Assembly: GCF_000372865.1 (NCBI RefSeq)
Contig: NZ_KB889965.1
Location: forward strand, 4,423,786-4,487,785
DNA from: Methylosarcina fibrata AML-C10
GTDB taxonomy: Bacteria > Pseudomonadota > Gammaproteobacteria > Methylococcales > Methylomonadaceae
Reading direction: 5' to 3'
DNA length: 64,000 bases
This document shows, one piece after another, positions 54,786 through 63,930 of this stretch. Numbering within the stretch: the stretch's first letter is position 1; each line of letters opens with the position of its first letter. The notes beneath the pieces are model-generated. The model was given only the letters and a program-made list of their open reading frames with translations. It ran no database searches and had not been told where the DNA came from. Position numbers and translations under genes: made by a program.

Positions 54786-54984
54786 AGACGAGACCGGACG
54801 CGGCTTCCATGCGCTAGTTTCCGTCCGGCCGGAGAAAGACTGCGGGTCCGGCATTTTCCGGACCTCGCAGGCCGAAGCGGCAGGCCGAGTCTTGTCTCTT
54901 AAGATGCCTGCTTCCAGGATTCATCGGCAAGTGTCGGCACCGACTCGGCAACGGACGGGCGGAGCGTTCAAGTTTAACCAATTT

Positions 54985-55740
54985 TTACTTGATGGCAATC
55001 AGGCAGGCGAAGTTGAGCCAGCGAAAGTAGGTATCGATACGCTTAAAGCCGGCTCTCTCCAGTAATTGAATATTTTCTTCCAGCCGGTAAGGGATCAGCA
55101 CGTTTTCCAGCGCTTCACGTTTGCGTTGGTTTTCTGTGTCGGTATAACCGCTTTGCGATTTTTTAAATTGCAGGTAATGATCGATATAAAGACGATTTAA
55201 GGCGGCATCGCTGCTTAAAATCTTTTCCGACAAAAACAGTGCTCCGCCGGGTTTAAGTGCGGCATGGATGTTTTTAAGCAGATGCTCCCGGCCGATCGGC
55301 CGCACGAACTGCAAGGTCCAGTTGAGAATGACTACGTTGCAAACCGGCAGCGGCGGCAAATCCCCCAGATCGGCCATCAGCAGAGACACTCTTTCCTCTG
55401 CAATAGACGATAATTTGGTTCGTGCTTTGTCCAGCATGGGCTCGGAATTGTCCAAACCCACAAACTTGGCCGTTAAGGAACATTGAGGATGATTGATGAT
55501 GTGCTCAATGGTCGTTCCCGTGGAACAGCCGAGATCGCAGACTACGCCGTCGTCCTGCTCCGATAAGAACTCCACGATCAGATCTGATTGCAGGCGCTGA
55601 ATTTCACTATAAAAAGGCACGCTCCTGGAAACCATGTTATCAAACACGGCCGCAACGCGTTCGTCAAAAGCAAAATCTTCCACGCGACGGTTGTGCTGAA
55701 AGATTCGATCTTCCTGAGTCATTGATTTGCTCTTTGTCAT
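54985..55740 (-). CDS. CmoA-like SAM-dependent methyltransferase-fold protein
   Basis: 251 residues. Similar to CmoA (carboxy-S-adenosylmethionine synthase): FAFDERVAAVFDNMVSRSVP, VCDLGCSTGTTIEHII, VGLDNSEPMLDKAR, VVILNWTLQFV and GGALFLSEKI follow that family closely. Divergence in the N-terminus and the absence of cmoB nearby leave open a different methyl transfer. It is the second gene of a minus-strand pair with an isoprenylcysteine-methyltransferase-like protein, 22 bases apart. ATG at 55722 (AAGAG upstream) is an alternative start. Confidence 0.83.
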   Translation of the reverse strand: MTKSKSMTQEDRIFQHNRRVEDFAFDERVAAVFDNMVSRSVPFYSEIQRLQSDLIVEFLSEQDDGVVCDLGCSTGTTIEHIINHPQCSLTAKFVGLDNSEPMLDKARTKLSSIAEERVSLLMADLGDLPPLPVCNVVILNWTLQFVRPIGREHLLKNIHAALKPGGALFLSEKILSSDAALNRLYIDHYLQFKKSQSGYTDTENQRKREALENVLIPYRLEENIQLLERAGFKRIDTYFRWLNFACLIAIK

Positions 55741-55762
55741 GATGTTTTGTTAATGAATGCGG

Positions 55763-56485
55763 TCATCTCATCGATCTAAGGCGTTCGGTTTTCTTGAGAA
55801 AACGCACAATGACATACGCTGAAACGATCAGTATGGCCGCTGTTAAGACTGGCGTCCTGTTTTGAGCCAGATTGTGGGCAAGGTTAAGTTTCCAACCGAT
55901 CAATGCCAATGAAACAATCAGCGAGGTAAACAAGGTGCCGTACTCTTTAACGGCGACCCCAGGCCAGTCAAATTTATAATTATTGATGGTTTTGCGCAAC
56001 CCTTCAAATCGGAACCGCCAACGCGGCACGCCGGAGCAAAAATCGAGATAGGCCTGACCAAACTTTGCAGTTAAAAACCGTTCTTCACTGAAGACGATAA
56101 GCCGGTAAATCGCCATGAAGCCCAAGGAGCCGAGAAGGATGCCGTTTGTATTGCCGGCAATGAACATAAAACCGCTGACGATAAGAATATTGCCCACGTA
56201 AAGTGGATTTCTGCAATGCGCGAATAGGCCGCCCGTGACGAGATTCTCGGCATAAATGCATCTGTTTCTGCCGCCCCGGACGATATAGGCCAGACCGATA
56301 GTCATTATCCGCAAAGCTTGCCCGGCTATTACCAGCAAGAGGCCCATGGCCAGGAAATAATCGCCGGGTACCGTGCCTAGGGCAACGGGCGGGAAGAGAA
56401 ACAGCAATGCGGCGATCAAAACAGGAAATAGCACATTTCTGGTGTGAAAGAAGAAATTACCCCATAGATTGAATACATCATTCAT
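55763..56485 (-). CDS. Isoprenylcysteine carboxyl methyltransferase-like membrane protein
   Basis: 240 residues with about six helices. The ICMT/PEMT-type SAM motif is seen as LVTGGLFAHCRNPLYVGNIL and EERFLTAKFGQAYLDFCSGV. Bacterial members methylate phospholipids, isoprenoids or small molecules; the substrate cannot be inferred. Its pairing with a CmoA-like methyltransferase suggests a shared modification pathway. The C-terminal third (two extra helices, GTLFTSLIVSLALIGWKL) is beyond the usual core. Confidence 0.85.
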   Translation of the reverse strand: MNDVFNLWGNFFFHTRNVLFPVLIAALLFLFPPVALGTVPGDYFLAMGLLLVIAGQALRIMTIGLAYIVRGGRNRCIYAENLVTGGLFAHCRNPLYVGNILIVSGFMFIAGNTNGILLGSLGFMAIYRLIVFSEERFLTAKFGQAYLDFCSGVPRWRFRFEGLRKTINNYKFDWPGVAVKEYGTLFTSLIVSLALIGWKLNLAHNLAQNRTPVLTAAILIVSAYVIVRFLKKTERLRSMR

Positions 56486-56894
56486 TGTTTATTATTCGTA
56501 ACGGTAAAGGTCCTAATGATAAAGGCGATTATTAAGAGATACGAGTAGTATTTTAACAGCCGCCATTCTGGCGAAAACCTGTTTTCGATATCCGAGCCCT
56601 CGGCAGCGATATTTGCTTGGCTCTACCTCTTGCCGGCAGCTTAATTTTTAACAACGTCGGCATGGATCCGGTTGCCGCCGGAGTTCTCGGTATCCTGTTA
56701 GGCCAGGGAAGCGGGGAAATCGGCCTCGTCGTCGGTTCCTGTGCTATGTTCGGCAGCGTACAGAAATAAGAAATATTTCGGCATAAATTAACGTTTGGGT
56801 TTTGACTGCGTGCGCGTGGCGAAGCCTGATTATTATGAAAATAGCGAGGTTTTACCGTTCGCGTTTATTTATTTTAATTTTGGAGAACTCGACC
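56486..56894. other. Intergenic region with possible gene remnant
   Basis: 409 bases. A frame open from 56557 to a stop at 56769 encodes a hydrophobic glycine-rich stretch (AGSLIFNNVGMDPVAAGVLG ...) but has no start codon before the Met at 56662. It may be the end of a decayed membrane-protein gene. The rest is AT-rich and should contain the promoter of the copper-storage gene. Confidence 0.4.
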
Positions 56895-57272
56895 ATGTAT
56901 ACTTCTCAGTCCGAACAGAAAAAAACTTCAACGCCTTCTTATCAATCCATGCAGTCATGCATTGACATTTGTAACCGCTGTGCTCAGATCTGTCTGCAAA
57001 CGGCCATGAATCAATGTCTGGAAATGGGCGGGCGGCACGTCCAGCCCGAGCACTTCCGTCTGATGATGAGTTGCGCCCAGATTTGCCAGTTGTCGGCCAA
57101 CTTCATGTCGATGAATTCCCGTTTCCACAACCGTACCTGCGAAGTCTGCGCCGAAGTCTGCGAAGCCTGCGCCACCGATTGCGAGAGCATCGGCGGTATG
57201 GAAAACTGCGTCTCGGTCTGTCGTGAATGCGCCGAAAGCTGCAAGCAAATGGCGAGCATGGCGGTGCACTGA
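56895..57272 (+). CDS. Cytosolic copper-storage protein, Csp3-like
   Basis: 125 residues from ATG 56895 (TTTGGAG upstream). A four-helix bundle packed with 16 cysteines, many in CxxxC spacing along helices: SCIDICNRCAQICLQTAMNQ, SCAQICQ, RTCEVCAEVCEACATDCES, NCVSVCRECAESCKQM. There is no signal peptide, matching the cytosolic Csp3 type rather than exported Csp1. Such proteins, characterised first in a methanotroph, bind many Cu(I) ions inside the bundle. A storage role for copper needed by methane monooxygenase and oxidase is inferred. A terminator follows. Confidence 0.92.
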   Translation: MYTSQSEQKKTSTPSYQSMQSCIDICNRCAQICLQTAMNQCLEMGGRHVQPEHFRLMMSCAQICQLSANFMSMNSRFHNRTCEVCAEVCEACATDCESIGGMENCVSVCRECAESCKQMASMAVH

Positions 57273-57390
57273 TTGTCGATAAAAAAGCGGAGAAACTGGC
57301 GGCTGCAAACGGTTATCCGCTTTTTCGTGCGCGAAAGGATGAGTTGGACCCGTGCGGCACCGTCAAATGAAATAACTTCCTGAAGGATTT

Positions 57391-57425
57391 GGGCGCTCAC
57401 CCGCGAGGGGAGCGCCCTTTTCTTT
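57391..57425 (+). terminator. Intrinsic terminator after copper-storage gene
   Basis: 8-bp perfect stem GGGCGCTC / GAGCGCCC with an 11-base loop, followed by TTTTCTTT. It lies 118 bases after the stop codon. Confidence 0.85.
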
Positions 57426-57780
57426 ATTCGCTCCGCTGACATAGCGACGCATCGGCCGCCATGCAAGGCCCGTGGCCGGCTGCCGGGCTGGATTCCGGAC
57501 CATGTCCGCAAGCCGCCCGTTCCTCAAACCCGTCCTATGTGCGGTATTGTACAGACGCTGGTCAATTACGGCGTTAGACTGTTTTCATGCTGAGAGTCCT
57601 GCGCAATCCGGGACAGGAATCAGGCCAGAGAAATTCGTCGATCCTGCTTGTACCCAGTCGTCCGGAGATTGCGCGGCAGCGTATGAATTACCGTAGGCGT
57701 TCCGGGCTGAGTCCTTGTTAAAGATTTCAAACCGAAATGCGGCCTTCGGACTGACGTTCACATTTTAAAGGAGCATTGTT
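57426..57780. other. Intergenic region, no gene seen
   Basis: About 355 bases between the terminator and the DUF3309 gene. Short frames only, without ribosome sites. No repeat noticed. Confidence 0.5.
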
Positions 57781-57939
57781 ATGACCACACACACTCTGTT
57801 ACTGATCATCTTGATTCTGGTTATCCTGGGCGCGATTCCGGTTTGGCCTTACAGCCAGAGCTGGGGGTATGGGCCGAGCGGCATACTCGGGCTGATCCTG
57901 GTCGTATTTCTGGTTCTACTGCTGCTCGGCATGATTTAG
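57781..57939 (+). CDS. DUF3309 family small membrane protein
   Basis: 52 residues with two hydrophobic helices around a conserved centre: LLLIILILVILGAIPVWPYS, QSWGYGPSGILGLILVVFLV, LLLLGMI. The middle WPYSxxWGYxPSG is the hallmark of DUF3309. AAAGGAG precedes the ATG. The family is widespread in proteobacterial stress and accessory regions; function is unknown. Confidence 0.88.
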   Translation: MTTHTLLLIILILVILGAIPVWPYSQSWGYGPSGILGLILVVFLVLLLLGMI

Positions 57940-58201
57940 CCGGCGGAAGATTACCGAAGCATCCCGTTCATGGATCCGAGGATCGCTGCCTTTCAGCGAA
58001 GCCAGACCGAAAACGATCTGCATTTTTGACCTGCGAGCACTGCGAACCGGAAGGGCCGAATTCATTGGCCGAATAGGATAGTCGGAACACGTCCATGCGC
58101 CTTGACGGCACGGTGGAAAAACGCGCCGGCGCCTGTCCCGACAGGCCCGGTGCCGCGGTTCGCCTGCACGGCAGAATAATGAAAAATCAGGAGGAAATAT
58201 C

Positions 58202-58654
58202 ATGAAAACAAAAAACGAAAATCGCCGGTTCAATTTGTCGGAAAAAGGACGGGTCCGCGCCATGGCTCTATTGGCGATCGGGACGGTCTCGACCAGGGAA
58301 GGCCGTGTCACGCGGAATGGTGAAGGTCTGGAAGAAAGAACGGGCCGGCAGATCGACGAGGCGGCCTCGAAAGCGGGAAAAAAGGTACAGGAGACGCAAC
58401 AATCGATAGGCAAGCAAACCGGGAAAGCCGGGGAGTATCTCAGCGACGCGGCCATTTTCGCCCGGATCAAGACCGATCTTTTGAATGACTCGCTACTGGC
58501 CCTGGTGCCTGTCAACGTCACCACGGAGGGCGACGTGGTGACGCTCAGCGGTACCGTCGATTCACAGCAGGCGATAGACAGAGCCGTTGCGATAGCCCGC
58601 AGCCATCCGAACGTGACGTCGGTCGAGAACAGGCTGGTCATCAGCGTCCCCTAG
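58202..58654 (+). CDS. BON-domain protein, third copy
   Basis: 150 residues, GAGGAAA before ATG. The N-terminus is charged and helical (RQIDEAASKAGKKVQETQQS) with only a weak hydrophobic segment (AMALLAIGTVS), so export is doubtful. The BON domain occupies the C-terminal half: DAAIFARIKTDLLNDSLLAL, VNVTTEGDVVTLSGTVDSQQ, AVAIARSHPNVTSVENRL. It resembles the other two BON proteins only within the domain. Confidence 0.87.
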   Translation: MKTKNENRRFNLSEKGRVRAMALLAIGTVSTREGRVTRNGEGLEERTGRQIDEAASKAGKKVQETQQSIGKQTGKAGEYLSDAAIFARIKTDLLNDSLLALVPVNVTTEGDVVTLSGTVDSQQAIDRAVAIARSHPNVTSVENRLVISVP

Positions 58655-58686
58655 ACGATCCCTGCAAAGCAGAAAGGTTGCCGTCT

Positions 58687-61600
58687 TCAATCCTGAGGCG
58701 GTTTTTTCTTGAGCGCCTGACAGGTTTTATTGGCCACCCGTAAAAATCGGCGGCGGTTCATGATATTCCTGCGGAAGGCGGCGCTGTACTTGGAAAAATA
58801 TTGATCGCTTTTGATCCTTTGATTATTTCTAAAATGCGTGGCCTCCGTATGGGATTTTCGCAACAATACCGCGAATTCCTCCGCCGTCAGAGGGGCACTG
58901 TAGAGATAGCCCTGATAAATGTCACAGCCTTTCTCTTTCAGGAAAGCCAGTTGGCTCGACGTCTCGACGCCTTCGGCGATGACTTTGAAACCCAGGATGT
59001 GGCCCATGGCGATGATGGTGGCGGCGATTTCCATGTCGTCCTGATGGTACGGAATGTCTTCGATAAAACTTTTGTCGATTTTCAGCACGTCCAGCGGGAA
59101 GCGTTTGAGATAGGCCAGCGAGGAATAGCCGGTGCCGAAATCGTCGATCGCCAGGCGAACGCCTTGCGCCCGAAGATTGTGCAGAAGGGCAATGATGTCG
59201 GACTGGCGCTCCATCAGGCCGCTTTCCGTCAGTTCCAGTTCGAGATATTTGGCGGGGAACTGGGTTTCTTTCAAAACGTCCGCCACCAGCGTGCTGATGT
59301 CGCCTTGCCGTAACTGATGCTGTGAAACGTTGACCGACAGGGAAAACGGTTTGATGCCGGCTTTCAGCCACCGGCTGCCTTGTTCGCATGTCGCTTTTAG
59401 AATCCAGGCGCCGATCGCCTGAATCAGACCGCTTTGTTCGGCCACCGGAATGAACTGGCCGGGAGGAATCAGGCCTTCCACCGGATCGTGCCAGCGCAGC
59501 AAGGCTTCCGCACCGACGATGTCGCCCGAAGCGATGTCGATCTGGGGTTGGTAATAGACCCGCAGTTCGTTCTGCATCAGAGCCCGGCGCAGGCGCGCCT
59601 CCATGTCGAGACGCTGCCGGGCGGCAATGGTAAATTCGTTGGAGTAAAAGGCGTAACGGTTGCGGCCGCTTTCCTTGGCTTTATACAGCGCGGCGTCCGC
59701 TTGCTGCAACAGCAGTTCGGGCGTGTGGCCGTGCTGAGGACACAGGCTGATCCCGACGCTGACGCCGATCAACACTTCGCCTCCGTTGGCCAGAGACCAG
59801 GGTTCGTTCAGATCCTGGATGATCGACTGGGCGATGCGCGCCGCATCCTCCGGCTGGTTGATGTTTTCCAGAACCACCGTGAATTCGTCGCCGCCCAGAC
59901 GAGCCACGGTATCGACGTGCCGTACTCTGTCCACCAGACGATTCGCCACCAACTGGAGCAACTGGTCTCCGGCCAGATGGCCGAAACTGTCGTTGACGTC
60001 CTTGAAGCGGTCCAGGTCCAGCATCAGCAGGGCGAGGGATTTGCCCCCCCGCTTGGCGGCTTCTATGCTGTGCTCCAGCCGGAAAAACAGGCGCAAGCGG
60101 TTGGGCAGCGAGGTCAGCGAATCGTGGTGAGCGAGAAATTCGAGCCGGGCTTCGGAAGCCTTGAGCTGGGTAATATCGGCAAAAACGCTGACGTAGCCGC
60201 TGATGTTGTTCGAATTGTCGCGCACCACGCTGATGTTGAGCAGCTCGGGATAGATTTCGCCGTTCTTGCGCCGATTCCAGATTTCACCTTGCCAATAATT
60301 TTTATTTTGCAGCGACTCCCGCATATCCCGGTAAAATTCCCGGTCATGGCGGCCGGATGCCAGCATTTTGACGTTGCTGCCGACAGCCTCGTTTTCGCTG
60401 TAGCCGGTGATTACGGTAAAGGCCGGGTTGACCTTGACGATGTTCCGCCTGGCGTCGGTGATCATGAATCCTTCCTGGCTTTGCTCGAACACTTTGGCCG
60501 CGAGTTTGAGCTGCGTTTCGGTCCGCTTGCGGTCGATGGTGATCGAGATGAAATGCGCGACGGTCTCGATCAGTTTGAAGTCATGGCTGTCGGGAAGGGA
60601 AGAGGTTCGTTGATAGACCGCAAAAGTTCCCTGTACCTTGTTGTCGACTCCGAGCAAGGGAATCGACCACCACGACGTTAAACCGGCTTCGGCGGCGAGG
60701 CTTTGCAAGGCCGCGCATCCCGGATCGCCGGCGATATCGTCGGTCATCACGGGTTTTCCGGTCAGCGCGGCGGCGCTGCAGCAGCCCTGATTGTCTTCCA
60801 GTTGCAAGCCGTTCAGAAATTGCCGATAGAACTGGGGCAGGCTGGGCGCGGCGCCCAGTTGCAGCCGGCGGTTTTCGTCGTCGAACAGCAGGATGGCGCA
60901 CAACGCTCCGGACTTCAGGCTTTCCACCTTGCGCACGACGGCGTCCAGAATCTCGGCCAGGGACATGCTGCTGGTCAGGCATTCCAGCATGAAGCTGCGC
61001 ACTTCTTCCAGTCGTTGCGCGCGGCGCTGCTCGGTCAGATCCATATTGGTGCCGGAGATGCGCAGTACCTTGCCGTCCTGGTCGCGAGTAATGAAACTGC
61101 GCTCGAGTATGGGCACGTAATGGCCGTCCTTGTGGCGCAGCCTGAATTCAACCGAGAACGTGTCCCGGCCGCTTTGCAAAGCATTGGCCAAATTTTGCCG
61201 GACCAGTTCAAGGTCGTCCGGATGGACCAGGCTTTGCCACAGTTTGGCATCGCTCGGCAGTTCGCCCGTCTCATAGCCCAGCATGTGCCACCATTGCGGC
61301 GAATAGTACATCTGATCGCTTGCCAGGTCCCAGTCCCACGGCGCATCGCTCGAACCCTTGATCGCCAGCATCAGGCGGTTTTCCGAAGCCAGCAGCGCCT
61401 GTTCGGTTTGTTTGCGCTGGGTAATGTCGCGGGTAACGGCGAGCATCATGAAAGTTCCGTCGGTCGAGTCGGTCAACGGTGCCGCATGAGTCTCCAGCCA
61501 GCGTCGAGTGCCTTTGAGGCCGCGAATTTCGAATTCCAGTGTGCCTGTTTCGCCCTTCATGACCCGATTTTGCAGTGCGAGATAAGAATCGCGGTACGGC

Positions 61601-63930
61601 GGCAGAACGAACTTGAGGAGCGAGTGCTGCTTGACGGCTTCGAGCGAATCCGCTTCCAGCATGTTGAGCCCCGCCGCGTTCATGTTGATCAGCCGGCCTT
61701 TCTGGTCTACCACTTTGACGCATTCCGGCTCGGTCTCGATGACGGTGCGCAGAAATTGTTCGCTTTGCTGTAACGAGGCTTCGACCTGTTTACGCTTTAA
61801 ATCGCGGTCGAAATTATCCAGGGCAAAACTGATGTCCCATGCCATCTTGACCAGCAAGTCGCGCACTTCTTCGTCAAAGGCCGCCAATTTGTTCGCGTAG
61901 AGGCAGAAGATGCCGATCACGATGCCGTTTTTATGAATCGGCAACGCGGCCGTCGAACGCCAACCGTAACGGGAGGCGCGTTGCCGCCACGGTTGAGTCA
62001 TGGGGTCCTTGAAGAAATCCTGGCACCAGACCGGCCGGTTTTCACGGATGGCGACGCCGCTTGGGCCGTGACTGTAGGGATCCTCGGAATCGACGGAAAT
62101 TTTCACGTCATGCAGATATTCGAGCCCCGTGCCGGCGCTGGCAATGGGTTTGACCTGGCGGCTCTCCCGATCGATGAGACCGATCCAGGCCATTGCCATG
62201 TCGCCGATTTGCACCGAATCGCGGCAGATCTGTCCGAACAATTCCGCTTCGCTGGCGCACCGGACGATGGCCTGGTTGCACTGACTCAGCACTGCATAAA
62301 GTTGGGCGAGACGCTGTAGTTGGGCTTCGGTCGTCTTACGCTCGGCGATTTCGCTTTCCAGTTCCCGGGTGCGGAGTTTTACCACGTTTTCCGTTTGCAT
62401 CGTCCGGCCGGTCAACATGAGCAGGCCTATGCCTGTCAGCGCGGTAAACAAATAACATCCCAAAATCAGCCACCATACGTTCCAGGTCAACTGCTCCTGA
62501 TAAAATTGCGGAGCGGGAGTATACGTTATCTTCCAGGAGCGGTCGGCTATGTCGAGCGGCAGCGATTTTTCCAGCTTGGGAAAATCCAGGGACAGGGTGG
62601 GGACGTGAACTGTTTCATTGAACAGTTCGTCGTCGGCGTCGGTGATCTTCAACAACAGTTGCAAACGCTGGAATTGGCCTTTTACCTCGGCGATCTTTCG
62701 ATGGACCTGAAAAACGTTCGCGACAAAACCGCTTAGATGATCGCGGCGTTCCTGTACCGTGCGCAACGGCTGGCGCGTTTGATAAATGGGCGTGTAGACG
62801 ACCACGCCGAGCTGACCGGCAGGATCCTGAACCAGACGGAGCATTCTCGATACCGTGGTTGTGGCCGTGTCTACGGATTTTTGGATCGCTTCGAAAGAAT
62901 ACGGCTTGGAAGAAATATCCAGGCCCAAAGCCCGCTCGTTGCCCTGAAGAGGCTCGACGAAGATGATGGGATAATAGTCGGCCTGACCGGCAGCCGGGCG
63001 AACGGCATTTTCATTGTCCGAAGCCTGACGGGTAAAAGAAATTTGCCATTGCCGCTCGTAATCGGCGCGTTTTTCGGCAGGAACGCGCGGTATCCATTCC
63101 AGCGCCTGAATGTCCGGATGGTCGTTTAAAAAGGCGCCGGTAAAATACTTGAACTCGTCGGCACTGACCGTATTTGAACTGTCGAAAAAGGTCTTGATGT
63201 TCTGGTTGATTTCCACGTAGCGGGTCAGTTCGTCCTGCAGGGCGTGGTGCAGCAGGCGGCAATGCTCTTCGAACAGCGTGGTGATGCGCGCCTGCTCCTG
63301 TTGTTTGCCGAAATGAAGGATGACGATGACCAGCAGGGATAGTATGGCCAGAGGCAAGGCCACCGGATTGACCCGCATGACCCGGCGGTTGCGCAGGGTG
63401 CCGATGAAGCACAGCAGCAGGGGAGCGAAGATCAGTACGCCGATCGTGTCGCCCGTCCACCAGGTCAGCCAGCTCGCCGAGATGTCTTCCCGAGTAACGG
63501 CGCCTTTGAAAAACAGGGTGACAACGCCCACCGAGGCGGAAACAACGCAACTGATCGGACCGCCCAGCGCCATGAAGCGCAGGATGCTGGCGTCATCGAT
63601 TAACGGATTGTCGGGACCGACGTAGCGCCGGGTCAGTTCGGCGCCCAGCACTGCTTGCAGCGTGGCGGCAATGCTGGCAATGGCGCCGACGACCAACGTG
63701 AACAAAAGACTTTCCTGATCGGTATGATCCAGAAACGAATAAATTTGCGTAATCAAAGCGCCCAGCCAGACGCCGGGTATGACTTTACGCCCGTACGTCA
63801 CCATGCCGGCAAAGGCAATGCCGGCGGCGGGCCAGATGGGGCTGGCGTGGCTGGGGGGAATGGACAATAACGTGCCGAAATAACCGCCCAGAAAATAGCC
63901 GGCGGCCAGGAAAATATTAATTCTTAACAT
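58687..63930 (-). CDS. MASE1-CHASE-GAF/PAS-GGDEF-EAL cyclic di-GMP sensor protein
   Basis: 1747 residues. An N-terminal MASE1 membrane domain (about 1-225; SHASPIWPAAGIAFAGMVTY) leads to a periplasmic CHASE domain (about 230-470) closed by a helix (WLILGCYLFTALTGIGLLML). Then a GAF domain (about 545-710), PAS domains (about 720-840 and 850-970), a second GAF (about 985-1130), another PAS (about 1140-1255), a GGDEF domain with intact motif (ARLGGDEFTVVLE near 1345) and an EAL domain with intact GAEALLRW (near 1473), ELELTESGLM and DDFGTGYSSL. Both synthesis and breakdown of c-di-GMP are possible. No partner gene is adjacent. Confidence 0.94.
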   Translation of the reverse strand: MLRINIFLAAGYFLGGYFGTLLSIPPSHASPIWPAAGIAFAGMVTYGRKVIPGVWLGALITQIYSFLDHTDQESLLFTLVVGAIASIAATLQAVLGAELTRRYVGPDNPLIDDASILRFMALGGPISCVVSASVGVVTLFFKGAVTREDISASWLTWWTGDTIGVLIFAPLLLCFIGTLRNRRVMRVNPVALPLAILSLLVIVILHFGKQQEQARITTLFEEHCRLLHHALQDELTRYVEINQNIKTFFDSSNTVSADEFKYFTGAFLNDHPDIQALEWIPRVPAEKRADYERQWQISFTRQASDNENAVRPAAGQADYYPIIFVEPLQGNERALGLDISSKPYSFEAIQKSVDTATTTVSRMLRLVQDPAGQLGVVVYTPIYQTRQPLRTVQERRDHLSGFVANVFQVHRKIAEVKGQFQRLQLLLKITDADDELFNETVHVPTLSLDFPKLEKSLPLDIADRSWKITYTPAPQFYQEQLTWNVWWLILGCYLFTALTGIGLLMLTGRTMQTENVVKLRTRELESEIAERKTTEAQLQRLAQLYAVLSQCNQAIVRCASEAELFGQICRDSVQIGDMAMAWIGLIDRESRQVKPIASAGTGLEYLHDVKISVDSEDPYSHGPSGVAIRENRPVWCQDFFKDPMTQPWRQRASRYGWRSTAALPIHKNGIVIGIFCLYANKLAAFDEEVRDLLVKMAWDISFALDNFDRDLKRKQVEASLQQSEQFLRTVIETEPECVKVVDQKGRLINMNAAGLNMLEADSLEAVKQHSLLKFVLPPYRDSYLALQNRVMKGETGTLEFEIRGLKGTRRWLETHAAPLTDSTDGTFMMLAVTRDITQRKQTEQALLASENRLMLAIKGSSDAPWDWDLASDQMYYSPQWWHMLGYETGELPSDAKLWQSLVHPDDLELVRQNLANALQSGRDTFSVEFRLRHKDGHYVPILERSFITRDQDGKVLRISGTNMDLTEQRRAQRLEEVRSFMLECLTSSMSLAEILDAVVRKVESLKSGALCAILLFDDENRRLQLGAAPSLPQFYRQFLNGLQLEDNQGCCSAAALTGKPVMTDDIAGDPGCAALQSLAAEAGLTSWWSIPLLGVDNKVQGTFAVYQRTSSLPDSHDFKLIETVAHFISITIDRKRTETQLKLAAKVFEQSQEGFMITDARRNIVKVNPAFTVITGYSENEAVGSNVKMLASGRHDREFYRDMRESLQNKNYWQGEIWNRRKNGEIYPELLNISVVRDNSNNISGYVSVFADITQLKASEARLEFLAHHDSLTSLPNRLRLFFRLEHSIEAAKRGGKSLALLMLDLDRFKDVNDSFGHLAGDQLLQLVANRLVDRVRHVDTVARLGGDEFTVVLENINQPEDAARIAQSIIQDLNEPWSLANGGEVLIGVSVGISLCPQHGHTPELLLQQADAALYKAKESGRNRYAFYSNEFTIAARQRLDMEARLRRALMQNELRVYYQPQIDIASGDIVGAEALLRWHDPVEGLIPPGQFIPVAEQSGLIQAIGAWILKATCEQGSRWLKAGIKPFSLSVNVSQHQLRQGDISTLVADVLKETQFPAKYLELELTESGLMERQSDIIALLHNLRAQGVRLAIDDFGTGYSSLAYLKRFPLDVLKIDKSFIEDIPYHQDDMEIAATIIAMGHILGFKVIAEGVETSSQLAFLKEKGCDIYQGYLYSAPLTAEEFAVLLRKSHTEATHFRNNQRIKSDQYFSKYSAAFRRNIMNRRRFLRVANKTCQALKKKPPQD

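Noticed and set aside
60703-61773. Plus-strand frame of 356 codons inside the GGDEF-EAL gene
   Set aside because: Antisense shadow of PAS/GAF coding sequence; no domain seen.
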